From positions 1-23,402 of the forward strand of contig JAZSMU010000098.1 in the NCBI GenBank assembly GCA_045536045.1: a stretch of DNA of 23,402 nucleotides, read 5' to 3'. Origin of the DNA: RGIG1918 sp045536045. Lineage in GTDB: Bacteria; Cyanobacteriota; Vampirovibrionia; Gastranaerophilales; Gastranaerophilaceae. Position numbers and translations under genes: made by a program. The notes beneath the pieces were generated by a model. It worked only from the letters and a program-made list of their open reading frames with translations. It did no database searches and was not told the origin of the DNA. Shown piece after piece: positions 21,816 to 23,402 of the stretch (within the stretch, counting starts at the first letter, position 1; the number at the start of each line of letters is the position of its first letter).

Positions 21816-21991
21816 AAAGCGTAAGCCGTGTGTGAGTTTGCCTCTTGTTGTAAGAGGCAAACGAAACCGTACGATGGCGACGTAGGACAATTGAGGCTGC
21901 GAGGCGAATTAGCCGAACAATGGCCGAAATGCCCACAGGAGCAAATATTTAGTTGATAATAGAAAGGGCAAGAGAAATCTTGTCCTTTTTT
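21816..21991 (+). ncRNA. Unidentified structured RNA in the groEL 3' region (contains repeat motif B)
   Basis: About 175 nt, clearly richer in G and C than the surrounding genes and with no open frame of note. A perfect 11-bp stem (21836-21846 / 21852-21862, loop GTTGT) sits inside an outer stem CGTGTG (21827-21832) / CGTACG (21868-21873). A second stem-loop pairs ATTG and GGCT (21890-21898) with AGCC and CAAT (21911-21921). A third, GGC-CGAAAT-GCC, is at 21922-21933. It ends in an 11-bp GAAA-tetraloop terminator. I compared it by memory with tmRNA, RNase P RNA, SRP RNA, 6S RNA and common riboswitches and found no match. It may be a 3'-UTR-derived RNA or an independent small RNA. Confidence 0.6.
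21963..21991 (+). terminator. Terminator after groEL and the structured RNA
   Basis: AAAGGGCAAGA (21963-21973), GAAA tetraloop, TCTTGTCCTTT (21978-21988), with one G-U pair, then T residues to 21991. Confidence 0.9.
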
Positions 21992-22012
21992 GTTATGAAG
22001 CTTTTAAAATTC

Positions 22013-22041
22013 TTGTTATTAATTAAAAAAATTAATATAAT
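22013..22041 (+). promoter_or_regulatory. Promoter of the TPR membrane protein gene
   Basis: TTGTTA (22013-22018), a 17-bp spacer and TATAAT (22036-22041), 24 nt before the ATG. An AAGGGG SD follows. Confidence 0.75.
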
Positions 22042-22065
22042 TTAGAAAAGAATTAAGGGGCAAAA

Positions 22066-22854
22066 ATGAAAGATTTATTTTTTACAATTTGGGGCACCAA
22101 TGGCTATAATTGGATTATTTTAACCTTTTGTTTATTTATTTTTGGCTTGTTATTATTTGTAATTACGTTTTTTTTAATTTTTAACAAATATAAAAATATA
22201 TCTTCTTGGAAAAAGTTTTTAATCATAATTTCTACTTTTTTAATTTCATATTTGATGATGTATCAAATAATTCCTGCTTTGCTTTCACTTCCTGCAGCGT
22301 ATTATTTATCAGAAACTAATAAAAAAAGCATAAACGCATTATTAGTTGATACTAGTTTAAAATTAGCGATTTATTCATCAATAATTCCTTGGCAAAAAGG
22401 TGCTTTGTATTGCAATTTAGGAAATTTATATTCAAAAAATTACAGATACAAAAAATCTGCTGAATATTATGATGAGGCTTACAAATTCATTAAAACCTAC
22501 AAGTATAAAAATTTTATTCCTGCTGAATCTGCATATAATATTGTTAGACAATATGACAAAACACTTGAAATTTTAGAAATACATAATATAAACGAATATC
22601 GTTTAACAAGCATGTATGTCTTGAATCAAAAATATAAAATTGCATTAGAACGACTTGATAAACAAATTACAGAAAATCCAACTGGTTGGTATGCATATGC
22701 TGTAAAGGCTTATATTTATAACAAATTAGGCGATTCAAATTTGGCAGAAGAAAATTACCAAAAAGCGTTGTTATTTGCAGACAAATATAATGCCAAAAAT
22801 AGTGTAGATAAAATATATAATGATTTTGGTAAATATTATAATTTTGGTCATTAG
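22066..22854 (+). CDS. Membrane-anchored TPR-repeat protein, unknown function
   Basis: A 262-residue protein with two predicted transmembrane helices near the N-terminus (about residues 17-40, ILTFCLFIFGLLLFVITFFL; about 50-75, FLIIISTFLISYLMMYQIIP). A soluble domain with tetratricopeptide-like helices follows: GALYCNLGNLYSKNYRYKKS with AEYYDEAY (about 111-138) and WYAYAVKAYIYNKLGDSNLA with EENYQKALLF (about 204-233). A middle helix pair (TLEILEIHNINEYRLTS) is a weaker repeat. TPRs usually hold protein partners, so this could be an assembly or scaffolding factor at the inner membrane; the partner is not visible. The SD AAGGGG has good spacing and the promoter is its own. No recognisable terminator follows before the convergent small gene. 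Codon use and AT content match its neighbours. Confidence 0.78.
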   Translation: MKDLFFTIWGTNGYNWIILTFCLFIFGLLLFVITFFLIFNKYKNISSWKKFLIIISTFLISYLMMYQIIPALLSLPAAYYLSETNKKSINALLVDTSLKLAIYSSIIPWQKGALYCNLGNLYSKNYRYKKSAEYYDEAYKFIKTYKYKNFIPAESAYNIVRQYDKTLEILEIHNINEYRLTSMYVLNQKYKIALERLDKQITENPTGWYAYAVKAYIYNKLGDSNLAEENYQKALLFADKYNAKNSVDKIYNDFGKYYNFGH

Positions 22855-22901
22855 TTTATAAAAGAGAATTTTAGTATACACACTAGGTAACGCCTGACAT
22901 T

Positions 22902-23138
22902 TCAAACATCCTTATACTCATTTAAAACAATTTTATAATACTCTCTTTTCAATTTTGCTAAATCATCATTAACAAGCTTAATTGCATAAACTAATGATAA
23001 AATATATCTCATTTTTATTTTTGAATTTTCACATTCTTCAAAATTACAATTATCATAAATTAATTCTTCAATAAAGTGAGTTAAAATTCTTATTGCTTTT
23101 GTTGGTTTATCAAGTTCAACTATGAAATTTTCAAGCAT
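22902..23138 (-). CDS. Small hypothetical protein divergent from the XRE regulator
   Basis: A 78-residue, mostly helical, charged protein that I do not recognise. It starts MLENFIVELDKPTKAIRILT, continues with an acidic central part (CNFEECENSKIK) and ends LAKLKREYYKIVLNEYKDV. I start it at ATG 23136-23138 because AAGGA lies about 8 nt before it. The open frame extends to a TTG at 23172-23174, but that lies in the promoter-operator region and has no SD. A perfect TTGACA-N17-TATAAT promoter upstream, with one copy of a 17-bp repeat over the -35 and another at the start point, shows it is a regulated gene, probably under the XRE protein. It could be an antitoxin-, antirepressor- or phage-type accessory protein, but nothing in the sequence proves it. 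Confidence 0.7.
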   Translation of the reverse strand: MLENFIVELDKPTKAIRILTHFIEELIYDNCNFEECENSKIKMRYILSLVYAIKLVNDDLAKLKREYYKIVLNEYKDV

Positions 23139-23157
23139 GAGTAGTTCCTTTTGGACA

Positions 23158-23208
23158 AATAGGTCATATGTCAAATTAGATTATATGGAATAATAGGTCA
23201 TATGTCAA
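23158..23208. repeat. 17-bp direct repeat, probable XRE operator pair
   Basis: AATAGGTCATATGTCAA occurs at 23158-23174 and again, identically, at 23192-23208, 34 bp apart start to start. Each holds a pseudo-palindrome around CATATG. The second copy contains the -35 of the minus-strand promoter (23203-23208) and the ATG of the XRE gene (23202-23204). The first lies at the expected start of the minus-strand transcript. Confidence 0.85.
23180..23208 (-). promoter_or_regulatory. Consensus promoter of the small divergent gene
   Basis: On the minus strand: TTGACA (23203-23208), a 17-bp spacer and TATAAT (23180-23185), both hexamers perfect. The transcript would start near 23173, inside the first direct repeat. 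Confidence 0.85.
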
Positions 23209-23402
23209 GGCTAAAAAAATTAGGCGAAAATATAAAAAAATACAGGGAATTAAAAGGCTTAAAGCAAATTGATTTGGCTGTTTCTTTGGGTTTTTCGGGT
23301 GAATATATTTGCAGAGTTGAAAGAGGTCAAAAATTTATGAGCCTTAGAAAGCTTTTTAAATTGGCAGATGTTTTAGAAATTAAAATTTCTGACTTGATGG
23401 AT
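23202..23402 (+). CDS. XRE-family helix-turn-helix regulator, N-terminal part (3' truncated by window edge)
   Basis: 67 codons are visible, open to the window end. The sequence MSRLKKLGENIKKYRELKGL, then KQIDLAVSLGFSGEYICRVE and RGQKFMSLRKLFKLADVLEI, is a complete HTH_XRE (Cro/CI-type) domain. It has the classic KQIDLA recognition turn and the xxISxxExG-like segment as YICRVERGQ. A C-terminal ligand or oligomerisation domain, if any, is outside the window. AGG lies 4 nt before the ATG. The ATG lies inside the second 17-bp repeat, so binding of a regulator there would also block its own expression; by family this is likely autoregulation. Whether it is a stand-alone repressor or part of a toxin-antitoxin or phage module cannot be seen here. 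Confidence 0.88.
   Translation, partial: MSRLKKLGENIKKYRELKGLKQIDLAVSLGFSGEYICRVERGQKFMSLRKLFKLADVLEIKISDLMD

Noticed and set aside
21827..21873. Group II intron domain V (AGCCGTGTG with a CGTACGGTT arm)
   Set aside because: The second arm is AACCGTACG, the wrong orientation for domain V, and no AGC-containing catalytic triad stem or reverse transcriptase is present.
22872..22885. TAGTATACACACTA inverted repeat after the TPR gene
   Set aside because: Only 4 bp pair and no T-run follows; it is too weak to call a terminator or an attachment site.

Overview
This window is a strongly AT-rich bacterial chromosome segment, densely packed with housekeeping genes. Probable polypurine Shine-Dalgarno (SD) sites, several sigma70-type promoters and Rho-independent hairpins are visible. 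KdsC (Kdo biosynthesis), UppS, FabI and a GH38 mannosidase point to an envelope-bearing, probably diderm fermenter. The overall look (very AT-rich, cyanobacteria-like DnaK core sequence, stand-alone NadE synthetase, short AddAB-like pair) is compatible with gut Vampirovibrionia/Gastranaerophilales ('Melainabacteria'). That placement is only an impression and needs a database search.

Layout. 1-6784 (+) is a tight run: the 3' end of a GH38 alpha-mannosidase, nadE, an AddB-like nuclease and an AddA/UvrD-like helicase, the last three with overlapping start/stop codons. A small unknown gene converges on it (6781-7014, -). 7147-9252 (+) is a cytoplasmic-looking 5'-nucleotidase-type metallophosphoesterase that meets kdsC (-) stop to stop. 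9930-11494 (+) holds an unknown 101-residue protein coupled to a KDPG-aldolase-like gene, then tmk. dnaK (-) converges on tmk over a shared terminator. 13519-14056 holds tRNA-Arg(CCU), a 59-residue zinc-ribbon-like protein, and tRNA-Lys(UUU) preceded by a structured leader of about 100 nt. Then come a small conserved gene (-), aroF and fabI (+), and, on the minus strand, a PurD-like ATP-grasp gene, a CMP-acylneuraminate-synthetase-like gene and yidD with overlapping ends. uppS, rdgB, groES and groEL follow on the plus strand. After groEL comes a GC-richer structured RNA-like segment ending in a terminator, then a TPR membrane protein. The right edge has a small gene divergent from a truncated XRE regulator, with a 17-bp direct repeat between them.

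Most interesting signals. (1) Two intergenic segments, one next to tRNA-Lys and one after groEL, share an RNA-like motif: (C/G)GUGUG, a long hairpin, then GWAAC-CGUAC(G/C). The outer stem has a compensatory C-G to G-C change plus G-U pairs. (2) The XRE region has a perfect TTGACA-N17-TATAAT promoter for the divergent small gene. One copy of the 17-bp repeat covers its -35 and the other its expected transcription start, which is a classic repressor layout. (3) Three genes (9930, tmk, the ATP-grasp gene) have a -10 hexamer only 7-9 nt before the ATG and no SD, suggesting leaderless mRNAs.

Limits: everything here was read by eye from sequence. No database search, folding program or alignment was run.
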